64,000 bases of DNA from an uncultured Mucilaginibacter sp. (GTDB lineage: Bacteria; Bacteroidota; Bacteroidia; Sphingobacteriales; Sphingobacteriaceae). The position numbers were made by a program, and so were the translations under genes. The stretch covers positions 1 through 64,000 of the forward strand of contig NZ_CAJYGQ010000005.1 of assembly GCF_913773635.1 (NCBI RefSeq), given 5' to 3'. The notes beneath the pieces are model-generated. The model had not been told where the DNA came from and did not search any database. It was given only the letters and a program-made list of their open reading frames with translations. This document shows, one piece after another, positions 33,476 to 41,732 of the stretch (positions within the stretch are counted from its first letter, which is position 1; each line of letters opens with the position of its first letter).

Positions 33476-36400
33476 ATGCACCGGAGTAAATTTCACAAAA
33501 GTTTTTGGGCAGGTATAATTACCTTGCTGTGGGCAGTTAATGTGCTGGCACAAAAGCCGCTGGTAACAGCCGAAAAAAAAGCCCAGCTTGATCAGTTGGC
33601 CGTCCAGATTCAGGAAACTTACGCTGCCGGGCTGCAAAAAGCACTATTGCAGGCACCACAACGCAATTGGGTTACACGCCGTACAAGTAAAGACGGTACC
33701 GAAATTGCCTTGCAACGTATAAACACACTTGGCTTTCCGGTATTTTACAAAACTTACAGCAACGTAATAGCTGCGGCTACAACACGCACCAATAGCATAC
33801 AAACAGGCGGCGATCTTGGTTTAAACCTATCAGGATCAAGTACTGCCTTGAACGGCAAGCTGGCTATTTGGGATGGCGGTTCGGTGCTCACCACTCATCA
33901 GGAATTTTCAGGTAAAGCAATAAACCTGCGTAATCCAACCGCCACGGTGTCTCAGCACTCAACACACGTGGCGGGCACTATGATAGCCCGGGGTGTTTAT
34001 TCGCCTGCAAAGGGAATGGCATTTGGTGCCAATACCCTGCAATCATATGATTTTAACAGTGATATTGCCGAAATAACTGCAGCAGCGTCGGGCTTGTTGC
34101 TATCAAACCATTCGTACGGTACCATAGCCGGGTGGAATTATAACGATGATGAAGCACGCTGGGAGTGGTATGGTTTACCCGGAGACAATGAGGATTACAA
34201 ATTTGGCTTCTATGACAGTGAGTCGCGTGCGTTGGATCAGGTAGCTGTAAATGCGCCATATTATTTAATTGTGTCGGCCTCTGGTAATAACCGCAGCTAC
34301 AACGGCCCGGCCGTTGGTTCAAATTATTATGGTTTTACCAGCCGTACCGATCCAACAATGATTAGTAAGGGGCCGCGGCCTGCAAACATCAGCAGCAATA
34401 ACGGCTATGATATTATTCCGGGTTTCTCCAACGCAAAAAATGTGCTTACGGTTGGGGCCATCAATCAATTGCCTTACGGCCCGTCATCACGGCAGGGGGT
34501 AAGCGTAACATCATTCAGTTCAATTGGCCCTACAGATGATGGGCGCATTAAGCCTGATGTTTGCGGCGATGGTGACCAGGTTTTATCTACAGGTAACAGC
34601 AGTAACACTTCTTACGTTACGCTTTCGGGTACCTCTATGGCAACACCAAACGTAACAGGTTCATTGTATCTTTTACAGGAGTATTATGCTCAAAAAAACA
34701 GCGGCAGTTTTATGCGTTCGGCAACGTTGAAAGGGTTAGTTTGCCATACCGCGTTCGATGCTGGGAACGTTGGCCCTGATTACACCTTTGGCTGGGGAGT
34801 GCTTGATGCCCGCAAAGCGGCGCAGGCAATAACTGATAAGGGCACTAAAAGCCAGATAAGCGAACGTACCCTGCAACAAGGCCAAACAGAAAATATTACG
34901 GTTGTGGCATCTGGTAACGGGCCGTTAATTGCCACCATCGCCTGGACAGACCCGCAGGCAACGGTTGCTGCCGATGGTACGCTTAACGACCGGACGCCAA
35001 AGCTGGTTAATGATTTGGACATACGCATTAGTGATGGCACAACAATTTACAGCCCCTGGGTACTTAACTGGCTTGCGCCTGCAAATGCAGCAACCCGTGG
35101 CGACAACGTGCGCGACAATGTTGAGCAGGTTTATCTTGATAATGCTATACCTGGTAAAACCTACACAATTAGGGTTACCCATAAAGGTACATTACAAATA
35201 GGTAATCAGCCTTATTCAATAATAGTTACAGGCGTAGGTGGCACCGCTTATTGTGCATCCGCGCCAACTTCAAACGCCGACTCGCGCATTAACAACGTTA
35301 CGCTATCAAATATTAACAATACCCCTGCTGCGGGCTGCACCACTTATTCTGACTATACTGCACAGGTTGCACAGCTGGAGCAAGGTGTAACCTATCCGTT
35401 GAGTGTAACTTTAGGCACTTGCGGTGCCAACTTTAATAAAATAGCCAAGGTATTTATTGACTGGAACGGCGACGGTACTTTTGACCCGGTAGCCGAACTT
35501 GCCGCTACAACCAATGTAATAAATGGTACAGCAGCATTTAATGGAAATGTTACCGTTCCTGCAACGGTTGTACCGGGCAACTACAGCCTTATGCGTGTGG
35601 TATTGGTTGAAACGGATAACCCCGCCACCATAAACCCATGCGGCAGTTACAACAAAGGCGAAACGCAGGACTACAGGGTGCAGTTTACCGGTGCAAGCCG
35701 GGATGTAGGAGCTTTAAGAGTTACCAATAGCTCAGTTGGAGGCGGTTGTGCAGGAGTATCAAACGTTAGTGTAAGGCTAAAAAACTATGGTACAACTGCC
35801 GTAGGTAATATACCGGTAACCGTTACTATAACTCCGGCCAACGGCGGACAGGTGATCACTTTTAACGAAACTTACACGCAAACACTTGCCCCGCAAGCCG
35901 AAGATGATTTTGTATTAAACGGAACCTTTAACGCTACCGCAGGAGCATCATATACCATTGCAGCAACTACAAGCTTAGCAAACGACCAGGTTGCAATTAA
36001 TAACACCGTCACAGCTAATATTGTAATCGGCTCTATACCTGTTCCTACAAACTTGTCGGCCATTTATTGTGATGATACGCAACAGTATTTGCTAAGCGGA
36101 AGTGGAGAGGGATCAGTGCTGTGGTACACCGTGCCAACCGGCGGTACGCCAATAACGGCAGGTAATAGTGCGTTCACCAAAACTGCACCGGTTAACAACA
36201 CCTATTATGCAGCACTTAATGATTACAGTGCCAGTGTTGGTCCTGCTACCAAGTATGCATTTACCGGGGGAGGGTACAATCAATTCGGACAATCGGTTAC
36301 GGTATTCACCAAAATACCAATTGTTATACAAAGTGCCCGTTTATATGTAGGCAACGCCGGTAATATTAGTGTGGTAGCTACCAATGCTAATGGCGAAGAA

Positions 36401-37234
36401 GTGGCGCGAAGCAACATTGCGGTAACGGCAACACGCTCGGTTGCGGGTGGCGGTGCCCAAAGTGATGACATTACCGACCAGGGCCGGGTTTATAACCTGA
36501 ACCTTGTATTGCCCCAGCCAGGAACTTACCGCCTGAACGTAAGCTATACCAATGGTGCAACACTCTACCGCAGCAATGCCGGTGTAAACGGCTACCCATT
36601 CGGAAACGATGTATTCAGCATACGAGGTAATAACGCTACCCTGGCATCAAACCCGTCAGATACCACTGCGTACCGTAGTTTTTACTACTTCTTTTATGAT
36701 ATGAAGATTGGAAGCAATGGTTGTCCATCGGCCAATCGTGTGCCGGTGCAGGTATCCGGTCCGGTGATTACACAAAACGGTGCTACCTTACAATCCAATC
36801 AGGCAAGTAACAACCAGTGGTATTTAAATGGCGTAATTATTCAAGGAGCTACATCACCAACCTTTATACCGCAGCAAAGTGGTAACTATCAGTTACGTAA
36901 TGTACAGGCAACAGGCTGTATGGCTGTTTCGCCGGTTTATACCTATATTAAGGCTGATGCTGTAGTTAATACACCAACCGAAATTAAGCTAGCGGCATAC
37001 CCTGTACCAACCGCAACTGATTTAAACGTGAGTTTTGTTGCGCCCGAAGCTGCTGACTTAACCCTATCCTTAATTAGTACTCAAGGGCAGGAAGTGTATC
37101 GTAGCAAAGCAAATATTCAGGCCGGGTTTTATAACAACGTTATAAGGGTAAACAATTTTGCCGCCGGAACTTATGTGCTCAGGGTTATCCTTGGGCAAAA
37201 GGTATATTCTGCCAAAATAATTGTTGTTAAGTAG
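33476..37234 (+). CDS. Secreted S8 subtilisin-like protease with GEVED domain and T9SS sorting domain
   Basis: A 1252-residue exported protease. Signal peptide (about 1-26), peptidase S8 domain with D133 (LAIWDGGSV), H164 (HSTHVAGTM), N271 (SASGNN) and nucleophile S387 (SGTSMATPN). A proprotein/jelly-roll region, a GEVED domain (VFIDWNGDGTFDP...GETQDYRVQF) and CARDB-like beta domains follow. The C-terminal 75-80 residues (AAYPVPTATDLNVSF ... AGTYVLRVILGQKVYSAKIIVVK) form a type-A T9SS sorting domain. It should be exported by Sec, then moved across the outer membrane by the T9SS whose core genes lie in this window. Confidence 0.9.
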   Translation: MHRSKFHKSFWAGIITLLWAVNVLAQKPLVTAEKKAQLDQLAVQIQETYAAGLQKALLQAPQRNWVTRRTSKDGTEIALQRINTLGFPVFYKTYSNVIAAATTRTNSIQTGGDLGLNLSGSSTALNGKLAIWDGGSVLTTHQEFSGKAINLRNPTATVSQHSTHVAGTMIARGVYSPAKGMAFGANTLQSYDFNSDIAEITAAASGLLLSNHSYGTIAGWNYNDDEARWEWYGLPGDNEDYKFGFYDSESRALDQVAVNAPYYLIVSASGNNRSYNGPAVGSNYYGFTSRTDPTMISKGPRPANISSNNGYDIIPGFSNAKNVLTVGAINQLPYGPSSRQGVSVTSFSSIGPTDDGRIKPDVCGDGDQVLSTGNSSNTSYVTLSGTSMATPNVTGSLYLLQEYYAQKNSGSFMRSATLKGLVCHTAFDAGNVGPDYTFGWGVLDARKAAQAITDKGTKSQISERTLQQGQTENITVVASGNGPLIATIAWTDPQATVAADGTLNDRTPKLVNDLDIRISDGTTIYSPWVLNWLAPANAATRGDNVRDNVEQVYLDNAIPGKTYTIRVTHKGTLQIGNQPYSIIVTGVGGTAYCASAPTSNADSRINNVTLSNINNTPAAGCTTYSDYTAQVAQLEQGVTYPLSVTLGTCGANFNKIAKVFIDWNGDGTFDPVAELAATTNVINGTAAFNGNVTVPATVVPGNYSLMRVVLVETDNPATINPCGSYNKGETQDYRVQFTGASRDVGALRVTNSSVGGGCAGVSNVSVRLKNYGTTAVGNIPVTVTITPANGGQVITFNETYTQTLAPQAEDDFVLNGTFNATAGASYTIAATTSLANDQVAINNTVTANIVIGSIPVPTNLSAIYCDDTQQYLLSGSGEGSVLWYTVPTGGTPITAGNSAFTKTAPVNNTYYAALNDYSASVGPATKYAFTGGGYNQFGQSVTVFTKIPIVIQSARLYVGNAGNISVVATNANGEEVARSNIAVTATRSVAGGGAQSDDITDQGRVYNLNLVLPQPGTYRLNVSYTNGATLYRSNAGVNGYPFGNDVFSIRGNNATLASNPSDTTAYRSFYYFFYDMKIGSNGCPSANRVPVQVSGPVITQNGATLQSNQASNNQWYLNGVIIQGATSPTFIPQQSGNYQLRNVQATGCMAVSPVYTYIKADAVVNTPTEIKLAAYPVPTATDLNVSFVAPEAADLTLSLISTQGQEVYRSKANIQAGFYNNVIRVNNFAAGTYVLRVILGQKVYSAKIIVVK

Positions 37235-37244
37235 GATAACAAAA

Positions 37245-37278
37245 AGCAATGGCCGGTAAATTCTTACCGGCCATTGCT
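37245..37278. terminator. Bidirectional terminator between subtilase and barrel-like gene
   Basis: Perfect 15-bp stem (37245-37259 with 37264-37278; AGCAATGGCCGGTAA arm) and a 4-base ATTC loop, lying between convergent stop codons at 37234 and 37291. The T-run is weak on the plus strand; on the minus strand four T follow. Confidence 0.75.
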
Positions 37279-37290
37279 GCTTTATGTTTA

Positions 37291-37782
37291 TTAAAAAGTG
37301 TACTTAATACCTAAGCCGGGAGCAAGGTCAAAGAATGGTCCTCTGCCAAGTTCCAAACGAGGGTTTAAATCAACACTTAGTGCAATAGGGCTTTCCGGAA
37401 TGACATATTCTAAACCCAGTACTGCATCGGCACCCAAAAGTATGCCTCCGTTGTAATACTCATCGTCGCCCCCAAAGCGCTTATATCTACCATCGCCCAT
37501 GCCGCCAATGTGTGCACCGGCGCCGTAGTACCATCTTAATTGCGCAACGTCAAAAGCGTTTTGATAAAATTGGTATAAGCCGGTTATCACAATACCATTT
37601 TTGCGTATGCCCAAAACGCCTTCAATAGCATTTGTTTCATTCAAAAAGTATTTACCCGATAGGCCGTTTTCGTACCCGCCGAATTTAAGGCCAACTGCAG
37701 ATTTATATGATTGGGCTTTAGCCGACTGCTGAACTAGCACAATGCTGGCAATTAACGCGATAAGTAGAGCTGTTTTTTTCAT
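37291..37782 (-). CDS. Small exported protein, probable outer-membrane beta-barrel
   Basis: A 163-residue protein with signal peptide (about 1-23, VLVQQSAKAQ) and then alternating amphipathic strands rich in Gly and aromatic residues (SAVGLKFGGYENGLSGKYFL, GIVITGLYQFYQ, GAGAHIGGMGDG), ending in the barrel-type terminal FDLAPGLGIKYTF with a final Phe. This fits an eight-stranded outer-membrane barrel. No specific family is recognised. Confidence 0.7.
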   Translation of the reverse strand: MKKTALLIALIASIVLVQQSAKAQSYKSAVGLKFGGYENGLSGKYFLNETNAIEGVLGIRKNGIVITGLYQFYQNAFDVAQLRWYYGAGAHIGGMGDGRYKRFGGDDEYYNGGILLGADAVLGLEYVIPESPIALSVDLNPRLELGRGPFFDLAPGLGIKYTF

Positions 37783-37963
37783 TCAATGTAATTTGATTAT
37801 TAATAGTAACGGCAAATTTGAGGTTTTATGCCATTTGTTAACCTTCATAACTTTTGTATGCCTGTATATAGATGAATATCAAGGATAAAATTTGAGGTTT
37901 TTGACCCGTATAGCTTGATAGGGTTTAATGATATTGTGTTAATTTAGATGAAAATAAAAACTA

Positions 37964-39646
37964 ATGTTTATGTTCATGACGGGCCGCTGGGTTAAGTTTG
38001 TTGTTATAGCTTGTACTTTGTTTGTTAACGTTGCGCAGGCGCAATACCGCAAGGGGATGGTTGTTTGTGCATATCCCGATGCTGCAACCGTTGGACTTAA
38101 TGTTTTAAAAAAAGGTGGTAACGCTGTTGATGCAGCAGTTGCGCTGCAATTTGCTTTAGCGGTTACCCTGCCGCAGGCGGGCAACATTGGCGGGGGAGGC
38201 TTCATGGTATACCGGTCGGCAAGTGGTGAGACAAATACGCTTGATTACCGGGAAAAGGCACCTGCCGCTGCATCGGCCAATATGTATGTTGATGCCAGCG
38301 GTAATATAATACCCGATAAAAGTTTATATACCCACCAGGCTGCAGGCGTTCCGGGGTCAGTTGATGGCATGGTGCAGGCACACCAAAAATACGGCAAGCT
38401 TAAATGGGCAGATTTGGTTCAGCCCGCTATTGATTTGGCCAGCAAAGGTTTTGTAGTAACAAGTCACCTGGCCAATGATATAAATAATAGCCAGGCTCAG
38501 TTTAATAAGCTTAACGAGAAGGGAATAAATTACTTCGCTAAAGCCAGAGCCTGGAAAGCTGGCGATACGCTCTTTTTGCCCGACCTGGCAAATACGCTTA
38601 TTCAAATACGTGATAAAAAACGTGCAGGCTTTTATAATGGCATAGTTGCTAAACAAATACTTAATGAAATGAAAGCCGGTAACGGTCTCATTACTCAGGC
38701 TGATTTGAATAACTACCGTTCTGTTTGGCGTAAAGCTATTAACGGCAAGTACAAAAATTATAACGTAATTACCATGCCTCCACCCTCAAGCGGTGGTATT
38801 GCACTGTTGCAATTATTGCATAGTGTAGAAAAGTATTCTTTAAGCCGTTGGGGGCATAACAATGATTCAACCGTTCAACTAATTACAGAAGCCGAGCGAC
38901 GTGTATACGCCGACCGGTCAAAGTATTTAGGCGATCCGGATTTTTTTAGAGTTCCGGTTGATAGTTTGCTGAATACTGCTTACTTGGATAAGCGGATGCG
39001 CAGTTTTGACTGGAGTGCAGCAACACCAAGCAGCACCATTCAGCCAGGCAATTTTACAGGGTACGAAAGTGATCAAACCACTCACTTTTCAATAGTAGAT
39101 GCTGAAGGTAATGCCGTATCAATTACCACAACTTTGAATGGTTCTTTCGGTAATAAAAAATTTGTCAAAGGTGCCGGTTTCCTGCTTAATAACGAGATGG
39201 ATGATTTTAGTTCAAAACCGGGAGTACCTAACATGTATGGATTAGTGGGAGGAAAGGCCAACAGCATACAGCCTGGTAAGCGTATGTTATCATCCATGAC
39301 GCCTACCATTATTGAAAAGGATGGAAAGTTGTTTATGGTGGTGGGTACGCCGGGTGGTTCAACTATCATTACATCGGTATTTCAAGCCATATTGAACGTT
39401 ATTGAATTTAAGCAGGACGCGCAGGAGGCGGTTACATCCAAGCGTTTTCATCATCAGTGGCTGCCCGATGAGATACAAACAGAAAACGATGCCTTGAAGC
39501 AGCCGGTGATTGATATTTTGCAACGAAAAGGGTATAAGTTTAGAACGCGTGGCAACATTGGACGCGTTGATATAATTGTAGTAACCTCTGACGGGTTTGC
39601 CGGTGGGGCAGATCCACGTGGTGATGATACCAAAGCCGGCTGGTAA
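37964..39646 (+). CDS. ggt: Gamma-glutamyltransferase
   Basis: A 560-residue exported N-terminal-nucleophile hydrolase. Signal peptide (about 1-27), then GMVVCAYPDAATVGLNVLKKGGNAVDAAVALQFAL and GNIGGGGFM of the large subunit. Autocleavage should occur before T372 of the TTHFSIVDAEGNAVS motif, freeing the catalytic threonine. The GGSTIIT and FHHQWLPD small-subunit motifs are present. It hydrolyses glutathione and other gamma-glutamyl compounds in the periplasm. The Met at residue 5 may be the true start. Monocistronic. Confidence 0.94.
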   Translation: MFMFMTGRWVKFVVIACTLFVNVAQAQYRKGMVVCAYPDAATVGLNVLKKGGNAVDAAVALQFALAVTLPQAGNIGGGGFMVYRSASGETNTLDYREKAPAAASANMYVDASGNIIPDKSLYTHQAAGVPGSVDGMVQAHQKYGKLKWADLVQPAIDLASKGFVVTSHLANDINNSQAQFNKLNEKGINYFAKARAWKAGDTLFLPDLANTLIQIRDKKRAGFYNGIVAKQILNEMKAGNGLITQADLNNYRSVWRKAINGKYKNYNVITMPPPSSGGIALLQLLHSVEKYSLSRWGHNNDSTVQLITEAERRVYADRSKYLGDPDFFRVPVDSLLNTAYLDKRMRSFDWSAATPSSTIQPGNFTGYESDQTTHFSIVDAEGNAVSITTTLNGSFGNKKFVKGAGFLLNNEMDDFSSKPGVPNMYGLVGGKANSIQPGKRMLSSMTPTIIEKDGKLFMVVGTPGGSTIITSVFQAILNVIEFKQDAQEAVTSKRFHHQWLPDEIQTENDALKQPVIDILQRKGYKFRTRGNIGRVDIIVVTSDGFAGGADPRGDDTKAGW

Positions 39647-39673
39647 TCTTAATTAGGCAAGCTTTTACATTTA

Positions 39674-39704
39674 TTTGTGCCGGCTACATTTTTAATTACC
39701 TTTG
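39674..39704 (+). promoter_or_regulatory. Complete Bacteroidota promoter of the marR-type gene
   Basis: -33 element TTTG (39674-39677), 19-base spacer, -7 element TACCTTTG (39697-39704). This is the only window promoter where both elements match with canonical spacing. Only 7 bases separate it from the GTG start at 39712, so the mRNA should be leaderless or nearly so. Confidence 0.65.
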
Positions 39705-39711
39705 GTTTGCT

Positions 39712-40149
39712 GTGAAACATCATCACGAAACCATTGATTACCTTTTAAAGATTGTATGGCAAAACATGGCCAATCGTTACAACCAGTTGGTAGCCCCATC
39801 TGGTATCACGCAATCTATTGGCTATGTGCTTATCAACATTGATGAGAAGGAGGGAACCACAGTATCACAGGTAGCGGCATTGCTGGGCTTAAAATCTACA
39901 AGCTTATCGCGTATGCTAAGCCAACTCGAAAAAATGGATTTAATTTACAGGCAATCAAACGAGGGTGATAAGCGGTCGGTTAAAATTTACCTTACAGAGC
40001 TGGGCAAGGAAAAACGGAGGATGGCTCGTAACGTGGTTAAACAGTTCAATGCCTATTTAAACGATCACATAACCGAAAAGGAAAAGCTGTTACTTAGTAA
40101 CGCGCTTAAAAAAATTAATAATCTCACTTTAGATTATAATCCCGAATAA
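39712..40149 (+). CDS. MarR-family transcriptional regulator
   Basis: A 145-residue winged-helix regulator starting at GTG 39712. The N-terminal helix (HHETIDYLLKIVWQNMANRYNQLV) supplies dimer contacts, and the winged helix has TVSQVAALLGLKSTSLSRMLSQLEKMDLIYR followed by the wing EGDKRSVKIYLTELGKEKR. MarR proteins bind palindromic operators and are released by small ligands. The next ATG is 17 codons in and would remove the first helix, supporting GTG. It lies upstream of the FKBP genes, but those appear to have their own promoter. Confidence 0.9.
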   Translation: MKHHHETIDYLLKIVWQNMANRYNQLVAPSGITQSIGYVLINIDEKEGTTVSQVAALLGLKSTSLSRMLSQLEKMDLIYRQSNEGDKRSVKIYLTELGKEKRRMARNVVKQFNAYLNDHITEKEKLLLSNALKKINNLTLDYNPE

Positions 40150-40235
40150 CGCGTTAATATTTGCGTTAAAGCAAGTTATAATCTCACCCCAAATGTTAAA
40201 AATTGTTAACCTGCCTTTTTTATTCATTAAAAAGG

Positions 40236-40243
40236 TAAATTTG
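40236..40243 (+). promoter_or_regulatory. Candidate -7 promoter element of the FKBP lipoprotein pair
   Basis: TAAATTTG matches TAnnTTTG and lies 18 bases before ATG 40262. It falls inside the longer frame starting at 40193, arguing for the shorter start. Confidence 0.42.
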
Positions 40244-40261
40244 CCGTTTATAAAACCGGTA

Positions 40262-40780
40262 ATGAGCAAACTGTTATTACTAATTTGTTGCCCTTTACTT
40301 ATTTGCTTTTTTTTAAGTGCCTGTAACAAGGTTGATGATCCGGCCGTAATTAATGAAGACCAGGTTGCTATTGATAGCAATTTAATTAAAAATTATTTGG
40401 CTGCTAATAACATAAAAGCAAAGCGTGTAGAGAACATACTTGGCAGGCCCGATACTATTGGTGTTTGGTACGTTGTTGAGCGCGAAGGTACTACTGCACC
40501 GCTGTACAGTAATTCAACTACCGTTACTGTTGGCTACACAGGCAGAGAGTTAGATAAGCCGCGCTTTTTTGTACAAACCGGCGAAATACATCCATCATAT
40601 GTATTAGGGCAGGTAATAAGAGGATGGCAGGTTGGTTTGCGTAAGGTAGGTAAAGGTGGTAAAGTAAGGCTGTTTGTTTCATCAGCCTACGGTTATGGCC
40701 CTTATGAGCAACCAGTGCTTGGCTTACCGGCAAATGCTGTACTTGATTTTGAAATTGAGATTTTTGACGTAACGAATTGA
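40262..40780 (+). CDS. FKBP-type peptidyl-prolyl isomerase lipoprotein
   Basis: A 172-residue lipoprotein: MSKLLLLICCPLLICFFLSAC (lipobox L-S-A-C21), a short helical region (SNLIKNYLAANNIKAKRVEN), then one FKBP domain with VTVGYTGRELD, SYVLGQVIRGWQVGLRKVGKGGKVRLFV and SAYGYGPYEQPVLGLPANAVLDFEIEIFDV. It catalyses proline isomerisation in envelope proteins. The frame extends upstream to 40193, but that would bury the lipoprotein signal 23 residues in. It is followed 10 bases later by a second FKBP gene. Confidence 0.87.
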   Translation: MSKLLLLICCPLLICFFLSACNKVDDPAVINEDQVAIDSNLIKNYLAANNIKAKRVENILGRPDTIGVWYVVEREGTTAPLYSNSTTVTVGYTGRELDKPRFFVQTGEIHPSYVLGQVIRGWQVGLRKVGKGGKVRLFVSSAYGYGPYEQPVLGLPANAVLDFEIEIFDVTN

Positions 40781-40790
40781 TTTGATATAA

Positions 40791-41732
40791 ATGAGAAAAT
40801 TTTATCCCACGCTTTTAATATTGGCTGTAGTGGCATTAAGTGCATGTCGTAAAGAGCGCAATGATATTGACATAAAAGCTTACGACCAGCAGCAGATTGA
40901 AGGTTACCTTAAGTCAAACAACTTAACCAACATGAAGCGTGATTTAACCGATGGTGACACTACCGGTATATATTATGAAATCATGTCGCAGGCCACAAAA
41001 AACCTTGTTCCACTTGAGTACTCTACTCAGATTGCATATGTGTACTCGGTGAAATCATTGGATGGCAGTTATAATTCAAGTGACACGATAGCTAATCATA
41101 GCTACAGGTTTTTAGGTTCAACTGGTGTTGATTTGCCTAAAGGACTTATGCTGGCTATCCGTAATTTAGCAAAGTATAAAGGCACACGTGCAAGGTTTAT
41201 TATTCCATCGCGGCTTGCTTTTGGTCAAAGTGGGTACGGTACCGGAGCCACTCGTATTAAGGGAAATACATCGCTTGAGTATTACGTAAATATTTTGGAT
41301 GACAGGCAGCTTGCTGCTTATGATGAAGCTTGTATAAAAACCTATGCCACTGCAAATGGAATAGACATTAGTACCTACACTCGCGAAGCGTCAGGCCTGT
41401 TTTGGAAAAGAACACAACCTGATACAGGTAAAGTTGTAGTTACTCCAACATCAACTGTTACAACGCAGTATACCGGAACTTACTTAAACAATTACCAATT
41501 TGATAATAGTTCAAATGCGTCTGAAGCCGGAGCTGAACTAACTGTTGATAATGTAGTAAAAGGCTTTGGCGAGGGTGTACAAAAAATTAAAGCAGGTGGG
41601 CAGATCTCTATGTTTTTGCCATCAGGCATTGCCTATGGTACTGGCGGACTAGTAGTTGATGGCGTTGTAAGAGTTGCTCCGTTCCAATGCTTACGCTTTG
41701 AACTTAAATTGTTAACGGTTAAAAATAATTAA
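40791..41732 (+). CDS. Lipoprotein with two FKBP-like domains
   Basis: A 313-residue lipoprotein (lipobox L-S-A-C19) with the same IEGYLKSNNL helix as its neighbour, then two FKBP-like domains. The first (about 45-175) has LPKGLMLAIRNLAKYKGTRARFIIPSRLAFGQSGYG; the second (about 205-310) has TTQYTGTYLNN, NVVKGFGEGVQKIKAGGQISMFLPSGIAYGTGG and a final PFQCLRFELKLL. Aromatic residues of the usual active-site pocket are only partly kept in the first. Its TAA overlaps the stop codon of the convergent photolyase gene in the shared bases TTAA. Confidence 0.83.
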   Translation: MRKFYPTLLILAVVALSACRKERNDIDIKAYDQQQIEGYLKSNNLTNMKRDLTDGDTTGIYYEIMSQATKNLVPLEYSTQIAYVYSVKSLDGSYNSSDTIANHSYRFLGSTGVDLPKGLMLAIRNLAKYKGTRARFIIPSRLAFGQSGYGTGATRIKGNTSLEYYVNILDDRQLAAYDEACIKTYATANGIDISTYTREASGLFWKRTQPDTGKVVVTPTSTVTTQYTGTYLNNYQFDNSSNASEAGAELTVDNVVKGFGEGVQKIKAGGQISMFLPSGIAYGTGGLVVDGVVRVAPFQCLRFELKLLTVKNN

